From positions 61,426,069-61,490,068 of the forward strand of contig NC_060254.1 of assembly GCF_921293095.1 (NCBI RefSeq): a stretch of DNA of 64,000 bases, read 5' to 3'. Shown here piece by piece: positions 11,001 through 23,099 of this stretch. This DNA is from Ischnura elegans. Its lineage: Eukaryota; Arthropoda; Insecta; Odonata; Coenagrionidae. Below the pieces are notes generated by a model. That model saw only the letters and a program-made list of their open reading frames with translations, searched no databases and had not been told where the DNA came from. Numbering within the stretch: the stretch's first letter is position 1; each line of letters opens with the position of its first letter. The translations under genes and the position numbers were made by a program.

Positions 11001-13378
11001 CTTTCAATCAAGGCCTAGGGTGTTAAAAAAAAAATAAAATCCTTCATCACTCCGAGTTGCTACTGGTCCACTCTTTTCATCAAAATGCCTTTTTAAGTGG
11101 CGGCCGAAACAGTTGACGGTGATGTATCGCGAGGGAAAGCACTCCGTCGTCCCTGAACCTGCATGCAGCGATGCGAATATTTTATTAGCTACGAGCGCGG
11201 AGGCGAAGTGAAAGGACAAATTAGGAAGATATTTTGCCGCCGCCAGGGATAGGTAGGCGGTAGGTGTGCGAGGGAAAAAGGTGAAAGCAGACGAGAGGAA
11301 ACGCCTGAGGGTTTAATTCATTACAAAATCAGATAAACGCCGACGCTTTGCGCGTTTCTTTTTTTTCTGCTTTATTCCTCCTCACAGCTGTTTTCATGGG
11401 ATTAGCGGCCGTCTCGCGTCAAATGTAGTCAAACTGTTTACGCCGAGCGATAATAACAACGAGGAGAGGAGGGAAAAAAAGCAAAATATTAAATTCACGT
11501 TCACTCCCACGCGATGCAAGTCTGCATTAAAACTCACGCATGGGTGTGTATCAGAGAGTTTTTTTTCAGGTTTAACCACTGGTGAATGCATGAAAAGTGT
11601 GTTGTTTTACCAAAATTTTAGTGAAACACTTCCTGAACACTCAAGATATGCAGAGTGGCTGAAATATGAGAATGATGGAGTTTTCACAGAGAGAACCACA
11701 ACAACTTTATAGCAATGCCTAAAACTTGCCCAAGCGGTAGTAGCATGTGAGTAAAAAAATAAACAAAGCCTTTCATTATCTTTAATTAGATTTATCGGCA
11801 ACAAATCACATTCTTAATCCGTCAGTAAATGACTTCAACCAAACAAAAATGATCAGAGGCAAAATTTAATTTTAAAAGTCTCACTGAATTTACAGACCAT
11901 CAGCCTAAAGAGATGGCTCATTTAAATTCATAGCTTCATTCTTTATTAGCGACTATGATATTTATAGAGTAGCATAATTTTAAATGATTTCCCAATTTCT
12001 AAATGTGACGAGAGGACTTCATAATTTTTACATCCCTTAACTTACCATCGGGTTTGATGGAAACAACGAGAAGTCTACGAGATTTTGGAGTTCAATAAAC
12101 ATGAGTTAAGATTACTTAAAGAGGAAAAGATGAGCGGACGTATCCTTGACACGTTAAATACAAATGCTAAATAAATACTCCTATGCCATACATTTAGAGT
12201 TATTCATTAAAAAAAGCTATAGCTGAAACTAATGAAGTGGTAATTAGGGAGTAATCACAAGGATTGGGTTGATATAAAATTGATCAGAAAGGCAAGCTCA
12301 AACCCACATTCAATGTTACTAATGAGCCATTAGTAATAACAAAATTCATGCCATTTCCTATTCCGTTGTGTTTGAAAAAAATGTTATAGAATTAAATACT
12401 GGTATTTATGATGAATCAGAAATATTATCACTATGGTACGATAAATAAATTCTGCCTCTGATATCAGATTTACCTCATACGAATTTCCCCAGGATAAATT
12501 TTGCCTCGCTCTTCTTCGATGCTTCACGAGTATTTTTATAATAATACACGTCATCGCAGGAACTTTGCGATACTCGAAAGTATTGAGTTTTAAATATTAA
12601 ATAAGCAACCAAAAAATAACTCAGCAAAAATATTTAAGAACAAATAAAATAGATGCCTCATAACAGACATGGGAGAAGTCAATAAGGGTAAAGAGAAAGC
12701 TATTTCGAAAGAATAATATGTAAGTTTTCATTGCCTAACATCGCTAGCGAAGATGGGTTTTGTATCTTTTTACGGCACTGTGACTACAATAAACCTTTCG
12801 CCGCTAATTCATGCATATTAATACCATAAACATTCACCCCTTATGTTCGATGATGATGATGATAAGAGCAACTATATAAAATATTTATTAAACCTGACGC
12901 GAAAATAGGATGAAAACTTATTTTTACTAAAACATTTAATCCATAAAAATTTATTTTATCGTGGGATTAAAAAATTAGTATTATCATGGGATAGACGTAT
13001 ATTAATTTATGGATATATGAGATACGATAAGACGGTTTAAAGAAAATTCCATCTTTAAATAGAGTGAATAGTACCTTTAAACTCTAGACTTAAAAGGACA
13101 AGCTAAAATTATTTTCACAATTTTATCATCCAACTCTATCGAGTCTTAACCTCATCCTCATTCCTAAACAAACGAATATTAATGAGTGTTATCCTATATA
13201 GCGATTAAAACTCACGTTAGTTTTAATGAGAAAAAATGCTGTTAATATGCGTTATCCGGGGCTATGCCTCAGGTAGTCCCGAGTTGGCCGGGGTAAAATC
13301 TAGTAAGGGTCACTGATTCCGCAACCCTATTATATATTCGATAAACCCCATATTCTCAACACTCCACCATGAACACAT
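11001..13378. other. AT-rich intergenic DNA
   Basis: Nothing recognised apart from a short (gat)n run near 12849-12862. No open frame has a known domain. Confidence 0.5.
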
Positions 13379-13462
13379 GTCAGGATGGCCGAGCGGTCCA
13401 AGGCGCTGCGTTCAGGTCGCAGTCCGGTTCTCCGGGCGTGGGTTCGAATCCCACTTCTGACA
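13379..13462 (+). tRNA. tRNA-Leu (anticodon CAG), copy 1
   Basis: It delivers leucine at CUG codons. The 84-nt sequence folds as a type II tRNA. The acceptor stem GTCAGGA pairs with TTCTGAC, followed by discriminator A. The A box is TGGCCGAGCGG, the anticodon loop ttCAGgt sits between TGCG and CGCA, the long variable arm is tccggttctccgg, and the T arm GTGGG-TTCGAAT-CCCAC contains the B box. A T run 6 bp after the 3' end is a Pol III terminator. The downstream ~100 bp resembles that of the two other copies, so these genes arose by duplication including flank. Confidence 0.95.
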
Positions 13463-14654
13463 AACTTTTTCCTCGCGTGAATTCAATTGTGCGACATCTT
13501 AACGTAACTCTCCACCATTTCATCGTTAACTCCACCTTGTAATTCATACGTAGAGACAAATAAATCACTACGTTTAAATTATAAATTGTTTACTTAGGAT
13601 AATATACATCGGTTTTTTTGGTCTATTGTGGACTGGTGTTTAACCAATAGTGATCGGAAACTTTACTCTGGGATAAGATATTGACTTTATCAATTAACTA
13701 GGATTATTTTTTTTTATTTTGATGTGGTTGGGAGTACATAAAGAATCGTTCTAAATAGTAGATTGAGTAATTCAAACAATTATGTTAAATCTCATGTTAG
13801 GAATGAAACGAACATGCATAGCAATGAATTCAACATTTAATAAATTTTGATTTTTTTTTTAGTAGCTTGGAGGTCATAAAGACTTGAACGGCACCATTCA
13901 TAATAAAATGTAGGTTATTTACTATTTTAGCTGTCTTTCTTAAAGAATCATGGAATTGAAATTTTAGCATGGCATCTTAGATCGGAAATTTAAGTCTCGG
14001 ATCTAATAAATTTTTCCTATATTTTAAGTAGTCCCAACTTAAAAAATGTTTGAGAGTTCAAACAGAATTGAATGGTTCCTTTCGTGCTACAAAGAAGAGT
14101 CATTACGTTATAAAGTGTCCATATCCTGAGCTTCCGTGAGAATAAACTACGAGTTGAATTAAATCTTAAAACAAAAATCCGAGTTGGAGCTGAAAAATAA
14201 GTCATCGTTCGCGGTAAATCACAGAAGGCTAATTTCGGATGAGGGTTTGTATGCCTGCAGGACGGACGAGTAAATTGTGGCGAGTGACGGACGATGCAAT
14301 GAATACACGCACTTCGTCACCGCGCGTAGGGAGACATAATGGATACGTGCAGGGCGGGCATAATGCACCCACCCCGGACTCGGATGCTGCCTTGCGTTCC
14401 CCGAATTCCGGCGGCAAACCGCTCTTGACGTCATTACGGTCAGGACTCCCGCTTTCAACCTCCCCACCCCACGACTCCCACCACTCCCTCCGTGTCCCCC
14501 CACCCTCCACTTCATCACAACCCCCCTTACCTTTCTCCCCTGACCTATCTGACTGCCTCAAAAATTATGATGACAACCGATAGAAAACAAAGCGAGCACG
14601 CGAGCATACCTCGACATGAACATTTCTGGACATTATTATAGATACGTTTATAGG
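13463..14654. other. tRNA 3' flank, then unannotated DNA
   Basis: 13463-13560 is the flank shared with the other tRNA-Leu copies. 14219-14560 is more GC-rich with overlapping open frames on both strands; none shows a known motif and I do not call a gene. Confidence 0.45.
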
Positions 14655-15014
14655 CAGGGCTGAGAAAAATACAGTCCGAGGAGTATTTCAAATAAAAATA
14701 CCGCTCCAAGTGTATTTGAAATACAAAATACCTTTGACTTGGGTATTTGAAAACCAAACGACAAAATAGAATTTTAAATACCTTTTAAAATACGAAGTAC
14801 ATATGTATGGAAACTAAGAGATCTTCAAAAACAGAAGTGTTATCTGAGCTACTTCAAAAGTATTTTTTATTTTCGAATAGGAAAATACCAAAAATCTGTA
14901 TTTGAAATCCAAAACACATTCAGTTCGTGTATGAGAAATACCAAATACAAATTATAAATGTACTACAAATACGTATTTTCAAATAATTTGTATTTGAAAT
15001 ACTGCCCAGCCCTT
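14655..15014. mobile_element. hAT-type MITE rich in 'gtatttgaaatac' blocks
   Basis: Ends cagggctgag and gcccagccctt are inverted. The flanks tttatagg (14647-14654) and tttatatg (15015-15022) agree at 7 of 8 positions, as expected for an old hAT target duplication. The interior is dominated by variants of gtatttgaaatac in both orientations. Elements of this kind, with a 'gggctgggcagtattt' end, are widespread in animals. Confidence 0.8.
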
Positions 15015-15396
15015 TTTATATGTATGCTTAATGAGTTGCTTTTAACCGTCATTAAATAAATATTTAATAAGCATATGTTTATCACCTTCTGAGCTGACTT
15101 ACGTGCTGTAATTCTGTACCGCAGTGCAGGCCATTTTCTATACTTAAGTGTTATTTCGTTGCAACTGACTTTTGATGCGAGGAATAGGTGTTACGTATCA
15201 TTTAAAAGATTGATTTTTCTTTAGTTTTTTATTTTTTATCAAGAGGTTGGGGCCACTTTGTTAAGTAATAGCAAAATACGATTTTTCAAAAGACGGATGG
15301 CGTAATAATAAGCCCGTAGCAAAATTCTAAGGATTTTAGGTAGAATAACATTACGTCCATAACATGTAAAGTGTCATTTTTTATTTCATGCCTTAA

Positions 15397-16248
15397 GACC
15401 CGTTTCAAATGGACGCGAACGGTCCGCGGGGCGGGGCGCGGAGAGCGGTCGCCGTTGTTCACATAGTGACGAAACCCGTCCGCGTCCGGCACAATGTCAG
15501 TTATGTGCAGCTTGCCGAGGTAAAAGACGGTCATGATGCCAAGAGCAATTCAAGCAATTGCTGCATACCAGGTTAGAAGAAATGGATGAAAAGTGCCCGT
15601 CAAAGGAGATTTTTGGTTTTTTCAATTATTCTCTAAGTGCCAATAGGGTAGTTTCCTTCATCAAAGAAAACGAAATTCATTGATTGCTATTCGTTACCCA
15701 CCATTAGTGTATTCATAATATACAAATTATTTATTAAATATAATAGCGGGAACCAGAAAAACGTCATACGGATTTTTCCCATCATTCGTACTTAGCCGTC
15801 GCATTTTCGCGCGCTTGAAATTTTTCACTTTTCGTTTAATTGAGAAAAATAGATATCGTCATTCGAAAATCTAAGAACGTGAAATGCGTACTCCAGAAGT
15901 AATAATCTTTCGTATTTACGCAAAATATTTCGATTTATAAAAAAATAATAGGAAACCACCCTATTTCACTATACATGGCGAAAAGACGCACTCGTACTGT
16001 TATCTCCAAGTTCGCTCTAATTCTGCAGACAAATCTACTGGATCCGCATCACCTTTCCGCGTTCATGTGTAAGCACGAAACTGTCTCTGTGGCCCTTACG
16101 CGCGCGGATGATCCGCGGGGAGGATGGGACACGCGGATGACTCCTCCGCGGGCATACGGTCTGCACTAATGTGTAAGCTTCCATTAACGTCAATGGAACC
16201 TTATCCGCGCGCGTAGCGCGAATCGTCCGCGTCCATGTGAAAGGGGTC
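15397..16248. mobile_element. PIF/Harbinger-like MITE with TAA target duplication
   Basis: The left end GACCCGTTTCAAATGGACGC and the right end (read inward) GACCCCTTTCACATGGACGC are inverted repeats. A TAA flanks each side (15394-15396 and 16249-16251), the 3-bp target expected for PIF/Harbinger. The ends are unusually CpG-rich for this window (cgcgcggat blocks). A second MITE (15646-15961) is inserted inside. No transposase ORF is visible. Confidence 0.75.
15646..15961. mobile_element. TA-target MITE, family 'gggtagtttcc', copy 1 (internally deleted)
   Basis: Ends gggtagtttccttc and ggaaaccaccc are inverted and flanked by TA on both sides. The sequence matches 29502-30161 and 44839-45497 but lacks about 340 bp of the middle. 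The TA target and short ends suggest a Tc1/mariner-mobilised element. It sits inside the Harbinger-like MITE and is therefore younger than it. Confidence 0.8.
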
Positions 16249-16529
16249 TAAGGCTTCTTGCCCATCTTTGTCCATAACAAAATGGGATAAAGTATAGCGA
16301 ACTCTCCCGCGTCGGTCGGAACAGCTTCTGTATGCAATGGAAGTGACTCATTGAAAGTAAATTCATTGCACCTAAATGACGTCGTGGAAGCTTTTTTTAG
16401 GTGAGGTTTCAGTATCGCGATAATTCTGATAATATGCAGAAGTTAAATTAGAAGATTTTCCATCATGAAGGTGAAGTTGCGTAACTTTTAGGATAAATCA
16501 TGAAGAAAATTAACGCGAGAAAAACAGTT

Positions 16530-16613
16530 TGTCAGAGGTGGGATTCGAACCCACGCCCGGAGAACCGGACTGCGACCTGAACGCAGCGCCTTGGACCGCT
16601 CGGCCATCCTGAC
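16530..16613 (-). tRNA. tRNA-Leu (anticodon CAG), copy 2
   Basis: It is nearly identical to the copy at 13379, with the same A box, CAG anticodon, variable arm and B box. On the tRNA strand the 3' acceptor reads CTCTGAC instead of TTCTGAC, giving an A-C mismatch at the last acceptor pair (7-66). That is tolerable but may weaken it. A T-rich tract follows within 20 bp. The 3' flank (about 16440-16529, in reverse) matches copy 3. Functional status is uncertain but likely. Confidence 0.88.
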
Positions 16614-17774
16614 TTAAATGATAAAGAGAAAAATTAGCATATCCAAACTTCATCTGGTGTGAAGTGATGGTATTTTTCAGATCAGTTTTCCTCCCAAAAT
16701 CGACCGCCGAAATTCCGATCCAATCCTAATGTCATTACTAATTTAGGTATAACTTGGGTATGTGATGTACAATTTATTCAATCAATGGTAAAGTTGCTAC
16801 TCGAAATACTTTCCTGTATCTTATTCCTGATTATTTGAAATTGTTTCCATCTTTTATCCTCTGAGTAGCTGGAGTACTTTCTGTTGTGACACGCCATACA
16901 ACTTGTTCGATTTGACATCCTGCCGGGTAGGCGCACCTATTCAAACGCTCAACGAAGAAACATTGAAATCCTTTATGATCATGAAATCCAAGTTTTATAT
17001 TTTCCACTTATTTGGGTACTATCCTTCCGATTAACGCCGGGTGGCTTGGTAACGTATAATCAGCAAAAAAAAATTATATTGTGCATTGCGATGTGGATGG
17101 GTTATGTTAGGTACTTCGTGTAAGTACATTAATTAGTACGCGTATGGATTGCTTTATTTCCATCCCGCTGAAACTGTGCCTTTATTAAAAATCAAAACAT
17201 AAAAAGTGTTGGACATAGATCAAAAGCACTATATTCTTCCATCATTCTTCTTTGGAATTAGCTATGTATGATATAATTATAAGCTAAGTATATCGTTCCG
17301 ACTGAAGAATTGCTCTTATTTAGCGGTTGCTCAAGAAATGATTTTAATTATTTGTACGCGGATATTGGACCGAATTTAGCCATTTATTCGGCAACACCTC
17401 AGGTATTTAGGCGCCGAGACTAAACATCAGTTATTCAATACGGTAAAAATTAACATTACTTCGATGATTTTTAATTTTTTAACTAATCCATAATCTTTTA
17501 AATTAAATTATGTTTTTGATTTTTGCCTTCAGCTGATGACTAAATATATATTGCCACTATGGATCAGTGAATGTTTTCTACGCAGGCGAACGTTGGTGCA
17601 TGATAAAAGGCCGTATCGACGCCCTAAAATGAGAGAAAAAAGTGCTCGTCGCGCGCGTCGAACGGTAAATTGCAGCATTCAGCGACGAGAATTGCTGTCG
17701 CAAGGTTTTAGGCCGCAAACGCTGATCCCCCGCGCGGCAGAATAGCCTCTAGTGTGTGCAATGATGGAAGTACG
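16614..17774. other. AT-rich stretch, nothing recognised
   Basis: Only short open frames. 17536-17745 encodes an Arg-rich frame in a CpG-rich patch, which I read as chance. Confidence 0.45.
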
Positions 17775-17990
17775 TCGGTCGAAATCAATTATTCAAGAAA
17801 TCGATTTTTCATCGAAACAATTTTCGACATTACAAAAAAAATCGAAATTTGATCCAAAAGATCGATTAATCGAAAAAAATCGAATATTTGAAAAAAACAG
17901 CTTAGTAAAAACGTGTCAATTAATCACTCGAGTACCACATAAAATACATATTTAAGCCATAGAAAAAATTTTACTTGAAATCGATTTTTC
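17775..17990. repeat. TCGA-rich repeat with internal inverted motifs
   Basis: Many overlapping variants of aatcgattttt and its complement (for example gaaatcgatttttcatcg near 17800 and gaaatcgatttttccgtc near 17977). The pattern suggests a degenerate MITE, but I could not define ends or a target duplication. Confidence 0.4.
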
Positions 17991-20439
17991 CGTCAGTAAG
18001 TGTGCGGTAACACTCGCCGGAATCTGCCCCGGCGCGCCTGCCGCACGGGGTGATTCGGAAGTGCCGTTAACCCCAGAGGGTGCTCAGCCATAAGGCCATC
18101 TTCCTCAACACCCTAAACCTTGCTTCCCACATGATCCTGCCACCACCCAACTAGAACAACTGTTCCCTGCCACTACAAAAAAAAGAAAAAACGAGTTCTC
18201 CTCCGAGTAAAGAACCATGTTTTCCCCACAATTCCTGCCACTCGATCTTCCGTAAGAGTTCCCCGAGGCTTAGAAGACTGGGTGTGGGCTATTTCGAAAT
18301 AAGGAAACGAGATGAGACGAAAAGAAAAGGTGGAATAAAAAAAATAATGGCGGCAGAGTTAACAGGGTACGAATCAAGGCCGAAGGACGCGCATTGGCTT
18401 AAGGGGACGCATCACTCAAGTTCGATCATTTGTGAAAAAAGATTTGATGCTTTCGAGGCGAATGGTGGAAGTGTTAACCCTTTTCCTTGTCAGCGAGCCA
18501 ATACATTGGTCATCTTAAGGTGCACGAAAACAGCGACAGACCGATCTATCGGTCGAGCTTTTCGCAGTGGAAATAATTAAATAGTTATTTTTTCTATAAA
18601 AATATTTTTGTCCCAAATTATTATTTCGCGGTTTTATTTGCAAAGAATGCTCTCCGCGATGGGGAAAATTATACATACCACGTGAAATTAAAACAATTAA
18701 AATTCTTAAACTTTGCAAATTTCCTGAAATCAGCCTTTCCTGTATTCGTAAATTCCATTCAAAAAGGGCTGGCAGGCACACCCTGAATAAATTGAAAAAG
18801 ATCAAATTTTTGTAACAGTATTTTCTTTCAGCTCTTTATAACTGAGGCATAATTAAGTGTTGGTATATGTTTGCTCAATGCACCGTGGAAATTTCACGAT
18901 AATGAGGCAAGTGCCAAAATAGTAATGCATTAGGAAAAGGGACAAAATACGAACAGTTGTGCTGGAAATAAATAATTATGAATATAAATAATGCGTATTA
19001 GTGTCGTCGTGACATTAATGGAGGAATAAAAGTAACTGTTTGGTTGGCCGATATTTATCATTCGTACATTGCAATTGGATGTTCGGAGCACGGCGGAAGT
19101 CGCGGGGGATAGGATAAGGAGCCCCTGGTCTTGCGAGGTCGCAGACCGGCATTGGAGGCGAAGGAGCCGCGGGTCTCGCGAGGGCGCAGAGCGGCAAGGT
19201 TCAGGTCAGGGAGAGGACTCCCCCTTCATTCGAATCTCCTGTATTTATACGAAATACAGGGGTCCAGCGGGTGAATGGCTACCAAAGAGGGGATGCGAAA
19301 GGGAGGGATGAGAGCACTGGCGGACGGGATGATCTCACTAAGAGTGCCCTCTTTCCACCCCTCGCGACATAAATAAGACATTTACAGTTTCTTATGGAAT
19401 GAATTGAAACTCTAGGTGGTTCTATAAAACTCATTTTTTTATAGACATCAGCATTTAGGGACCTATTTCCACAAAAAATGAGTAGAAAAGTTAGTTTAAG
19501 TCCATGCGACCTACAGGGAACTTCCGTATCATGTGGGTCAACAGAACTCCTTCCACGGTTTTATGCCGCGGATAAGAAATAAACCCCGGCTTATTTTCCC
19601 TGAGTTGTAGGAGAGCCATTTATAGAACCAATAAAAACAAGATTTTAATTTAGTGGGTGAGAAGCCAAAGGGAATAAGTGATTTCTGTTTTGTAAAAAGA
19701 GTTGGCTACATAAATCAGGTAAAGAAAACGATGGAGATCAATTAGATATTTATTAGTGCATTTTATATTCCACTATATTTCGGCACAGAACAGAGGCTCA
19801 GTCGTATCCCTTCACACCAGTGTTTTTGTATATTTCTTTCAACAATTAACTTTACCTAACTCTGTTTAGAAAAAAATCACTATTTTATTAACTTTATTCA
19901 TAATCAACCCCAGATCGCGTCCAAATATTTCAATTACAGCATTTAAAATTACAACACTTGAATGAAAATAATAACAACGACATTTAAAAAATATTCCATA
20001 AAACTACGTTTTTATAATTATCAAAAAACAAACATAGTGAACCTTTCTGATTTTACTTATTTTGTTTTCCATGTAAAAAAGATGTTTAAAAAAGAAACGT
20101 CGTAGGACAGCTATCGAAGAGACCAAAACGACGAGATGTTGTGAGGAAAAAAAGGTGCAAATAGGCCAACATAAAAACGGGAAGGCCAACCAAAAACCAC
20201 CCCACATTCGGCAGTTGATGAATATCGATCTTGACAAGGGAAGGGCGAGAGAGACCACAGGCACCGTTCCCTGGTAGCTACCCCCTCCACCATTCCTTCC
20301 TTCCCCCTCCTCCTACACGCCCACACAACGCAGATCCCCCACCCCCAACAATCCAACTCCCCCTCCCCAGTCCCCGACCACCCTACGACCTCATATCCCC
20401 ACACTTATGCCACTTTTAGACTACTATCGTACCAGCGAT
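17991..20439. other. Unannotated stretch with a short tandem duplication
   Basis: 19120-19196 holds two GC-rich copies of a ~46-bp unit (aaggagcc...ggtcttgcgaggtcgcagac, then aaggagcc...ggtctcgcgagggcgcagag). 20230-20400 is strongly C-rich on the + strand. No gene recognised. Confidence 0.45.
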
Positions 20440-20839
20440 CGTACGAACTTGCGTGCCAAGAGGACTGCATACAGGAGGCCCAATTACATCCTATAGAACA
20501 GGGGTGGGCAATTGTTTGGGATGGAGTGCCACTTTGTATGAGCGGAATTTATCGGAGGCCCGCCGGTTTACAATGATTGTGTTCATCAGTTAACATTATA
20601 TTTAATTTCAGAAAAATATAAATTGTATAATAAAAAGTTAACAATAGTGGTATTTCAACTCTATTTATTTATTTGGTTAATTTTATATTAGTTAAATTTC
20701 TAGCCGCTGGCACATTAAGTTATACAGTGTGTCCCAAAAAGAATGACCCGATTTTAAATAAGATTATTTATTAGAAAGAACGGCTTAACATCAACATATT
20801 GTATACTAAATTACTCACAAAAGACAAAAGTTTATAAAA

Positions 20840-21780
20840 ACCCATCATAAATTTTCAATATGTCCTCCATTGGTTGCGCGGACGACATCTAGTCGATAGC
20901 TGAATTCATCCCAAACTGAGCGTAAGGGGTCTTCTGTCACTGAAGCTACAGCAGCTGATATTCTTGTTTTTACAGTCTTTATATCAACTCACCAACCTGT
21001 CTGTTTGTTTGTCTGTTTGTCTGGTACAAATCTTGTAACTGAAATTTGACTCACTTCCTGTGAAGCAAAAACGCTGAAATTTTGCACACTTCTTCATTTC
21101 CGATGACAATACATGAAAATATAACTTTTTCTCTCCAACCCCCCTTTAACCACCCCCCAGTCAACCTATAGCCCCCCAAAACACGTTTTTGATCAAAGAA
21201 GTTCCAAATGGTCGATTTTCGTGTTTTGCGACCACAGTTAAAGTTATCCACCATAAAATTTCCCATCGACTCAGCCCTAGCTTGGGGGATTCGTCTTGCT
21301 TTACTCGGCGAGACCCCCGCTTTCGAAAATTTTTCAAAGTCCCTCCGTCGTCTCGGGTCCGGCTTCGGACTTGGAAAAATTTCGTCCGAATTCCGTCGTC
21401 CCAGGTCCGGACTCTGGACTGAAATTTTTCGGCACTTAGATTTTTTTCGAAAATCGTCAAAAATTTTTTCTTCCCTTCGAGCGCCAGCAGATTCGTAGTA
21501 ATAAATATAGTGACTTTTTTAATACGTCACTTTTGGTTTTTCGGGGTCACTGAGTTTTTTTGCTTTGTGTCATATGTAAACGTTGCTCATCCCCTGTAAT
21601 CTAAATATAAAGGCTGGTTTTTAAAAAAAAATTTTTTATAAGAGCTTATTATTTCATCAATGTCACGAGGTAAGGGAGGAACGTAAACACGCTGCTTAAC
21701 ATTTCCCAAAAGGAAAAAAATCGCATGGTGTTATGTCAGGGGACTTGGGAGGCCAAGAGTGTAAAGCCTGGTCTCGCGGT
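20840..21780 (-). pseudogene. mariner transposase C-terminal remnant, split by an insertion
   Basis: On the reverse strand, 21780-21650 reads pieces like LGLPSP, FFLLGNVKQRVYVPPLPRD and IDEI. These correspond to the mariner segment 'SPDLTPxDFFLWGxxK..VY' that follows the second catalytic Asp. After the insertion, 20987-20850 reads IKTVKTRISAAVAS, SVWDEFSYRLDVVRATNGG and HIENL, the usual C-terminal end. The N-terminal DNA-binding domain and the first catalytic residues are absent; one stop lies in the conserved Pro-Asp region. Clearly inactive. Confidence 0.75.
20990..21650. mobile_element. Unclassified insertion inside the mariner
   Basis: It separates two adjacent parts of the transposase reading frame. 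One edge begins with a gtctgtttg run (about 20998-21022); the other ends near 'ataaaggctggtttttaaaa'. Similar 'tgtctgtttgtctggtacaa' starts are common in arthropod repeats, but I could not identify the class. Borders are accurate only to about 10-20 bp. Confidence 0.55.
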
Positions 21781-22240
21781 CCTGTACGTCATCTTCAGCG
21801 AGACTGGCTGCACCTCATTGTTAGACCTAATTGTTAGTCCAATGGTCTAAGGCCTGCACGCTCCACATCAGCGCTCGTGGTGACATTCAGCGGATTTTTC
21901 TAAAACTCTAAACAATACCGATCACATCTGGCGCTGTTTCGCCTGCCTAGTGACATTTGCTTCGATATTATTACAAGTTAAAATCGGGTCATTCTTTTTG
22001 GGACACACTTTATAATCAATTTAATGAGACAAGTGTACTTTATCACTTTTTTAAATTCTGCGTCGGGCCACCACAAACTCTGTGGCGGGCCGCGTGTGCC
22101 CCGCGGGCCACAGTTTTCCCACCTCTGCCATGGTAGGCTCATTTCCTTTGCCACTTCGGTCGCATTTCACAGTAATCCTCTCATTTACGGATTCGAAAAT
22201 GTGTCCGTAAGTCGGAGGTGACTCAAAGAAAATATTTTTT

Positions 22241-22733
22241 ATCCTTAACACTACCCCACAAGTATTACAGTGTAGGAATTTAAGCCAGCTGGATGAAATC
22301 CTTTACAAAAAAAAACAAATTTTCAGGGGTCGCTCAGAAAAACCACGGCGATGGTGTGCGTAAAAGAGAATACCGTGCCGTGACGTCACGCTCCGATGAC
22401 GTCGTGTTTTCAATCAGCCGATGAAGATCAATTTTTAAAGACTCATAACTCAGCTAAAAAGCATTATTCATACGCGAAATTTTTGGCGAGTACATTTGAG
22501 GTAGAGACCTTCTCATGCCAGGACTTTAAAAAAATTGTGCCTGTTCCCCATTCTGATGATATTTTGTTCTTGGAGACAACAGATCTGCTTACTATGCCAT
22601 CGTCTAATTAAAAACTCTATGAGGGTTTTTGGTTAGTTTAGTGTTACTTGTACCACTACTGTCATACATAAAGCTTTATTTGAAAAAGCAGTGGTGTAAT
22701 TAACAATAAACTAACCAAGAAATCTTATAATGG
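22241..22733. other. Unannotated stretch
   Basis: Nothing recognised. A 71-codon frame at 22396-22611 shows no domain. Confidence 0.45.
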
Positions 22734-23089
22734 AATTAAATCGAAACTTGAAGCTTGGACGTGGTGGAAGGGCTCCATATTATCAATAACAGACATTTCG
22801 TTACTTCCACAAAATATTTATAAAAATGTCAATGACCGGTTTCGGCTTTTCCACCAATATAAAATACAGAAAATATAAAAAATATGATGGGGAAAGGTTT
22901 ATATATACTAATTTAATTTACCAATCCCAGCTCGAAACTAACCCCACTCCATTATCAAACATAGTATATATAAGCCTGTTCCCACCATTTTTTATATTTT
23001 CTATATTTGATAATGGTGCAACAGAAACCGGTCATAGAAATGTTTATAAATACTTTGTGGAAGCAACAAAGTGTCTGTTATTTATAATA
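22734..23089. mobile_element. Palindromic insertion, GAAACCGG family, copy 1
   Basis: The flanks cttataatgg (22724-22733) and cttacaatgg (23090-23099) are a 10-bp target duplication with one mismatch. The ends share sequence with the copy at 60676-60978 (aattaaatcgaaacttgaag, then acgtggtggaag). The two arms (about 22780-22845 and 23015-23085) are inverted and both hold the GAAACCGGTCA core. That resembles the 3' half of a hammerhead (GAAA, then ACC/GGU, then C), but the CUGANGA half is not intact. The duplication length fits target-primed retrotransposition better than cut-and-paste. Confidence 0.65.
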
Positions 23090-23099
23090 CTTACAATGG

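Larger units (their letters stand above)
20725..22010. mobile_element. mariner-type transposon relic, itself interrupted
   Basis: The inverted ends gtgtgtcccaaaaagaatga and its complement (ending near 22008) are about 30 bp long and nearly perfect. They are flanked by TA (20723-20724 and 22011-22012). Between them, the reverse strand encodes the C-terminal part of a mariner transposase in two pieces separated by an insertion at about 20990-21650. Without that insertion it is about 630 bp, so it is an internally deleted copy. It lies inside the hAT element. Confidence 0.8.
20499..22127. mobile_element. hAT-type element carrying a nested mariner
   Basis: Ends caggggtgggcaa (left) and ttttcccacctctg (right) are the inverted 'caggggtgggcaa' ends common among animal hAT elements. 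The flanks ctatagaa (20491-20498) and ccatggta (22128-22135) agree at 5 of 8; the uninterrupted relatives at 28594 and 62675 support this as the insertion point. Without the nested mariner it is only about 340 bp, so it is non-autonomous. GC-rich 'gcgggccgcg' blocks near the right end are typical of this group. Confidence 0.75.
20440..22240. repeat. Dispersed repeat family X, copy A, interrupted
   Basis: The outer parts (20463-20498 and 22136-22175) match copy B at 28577-28640 and copy C at 62649-62690 plus 63050-63095. Landmarks are ggactgcatacaggaggccc, then ggctcatttcctttgccact and cggtcgcattt. The match between copies runs straight across the point where the hAT element is inserted here, so B and C act as empty sites. 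Element class unknown. Confidence 0.6.

Noticed and set aside
20231-20419. Proline-rich open frame on the + strand
   Set aside because: It follows a C-rich low-complexity tract; no domain, and the opposite strand is also open.
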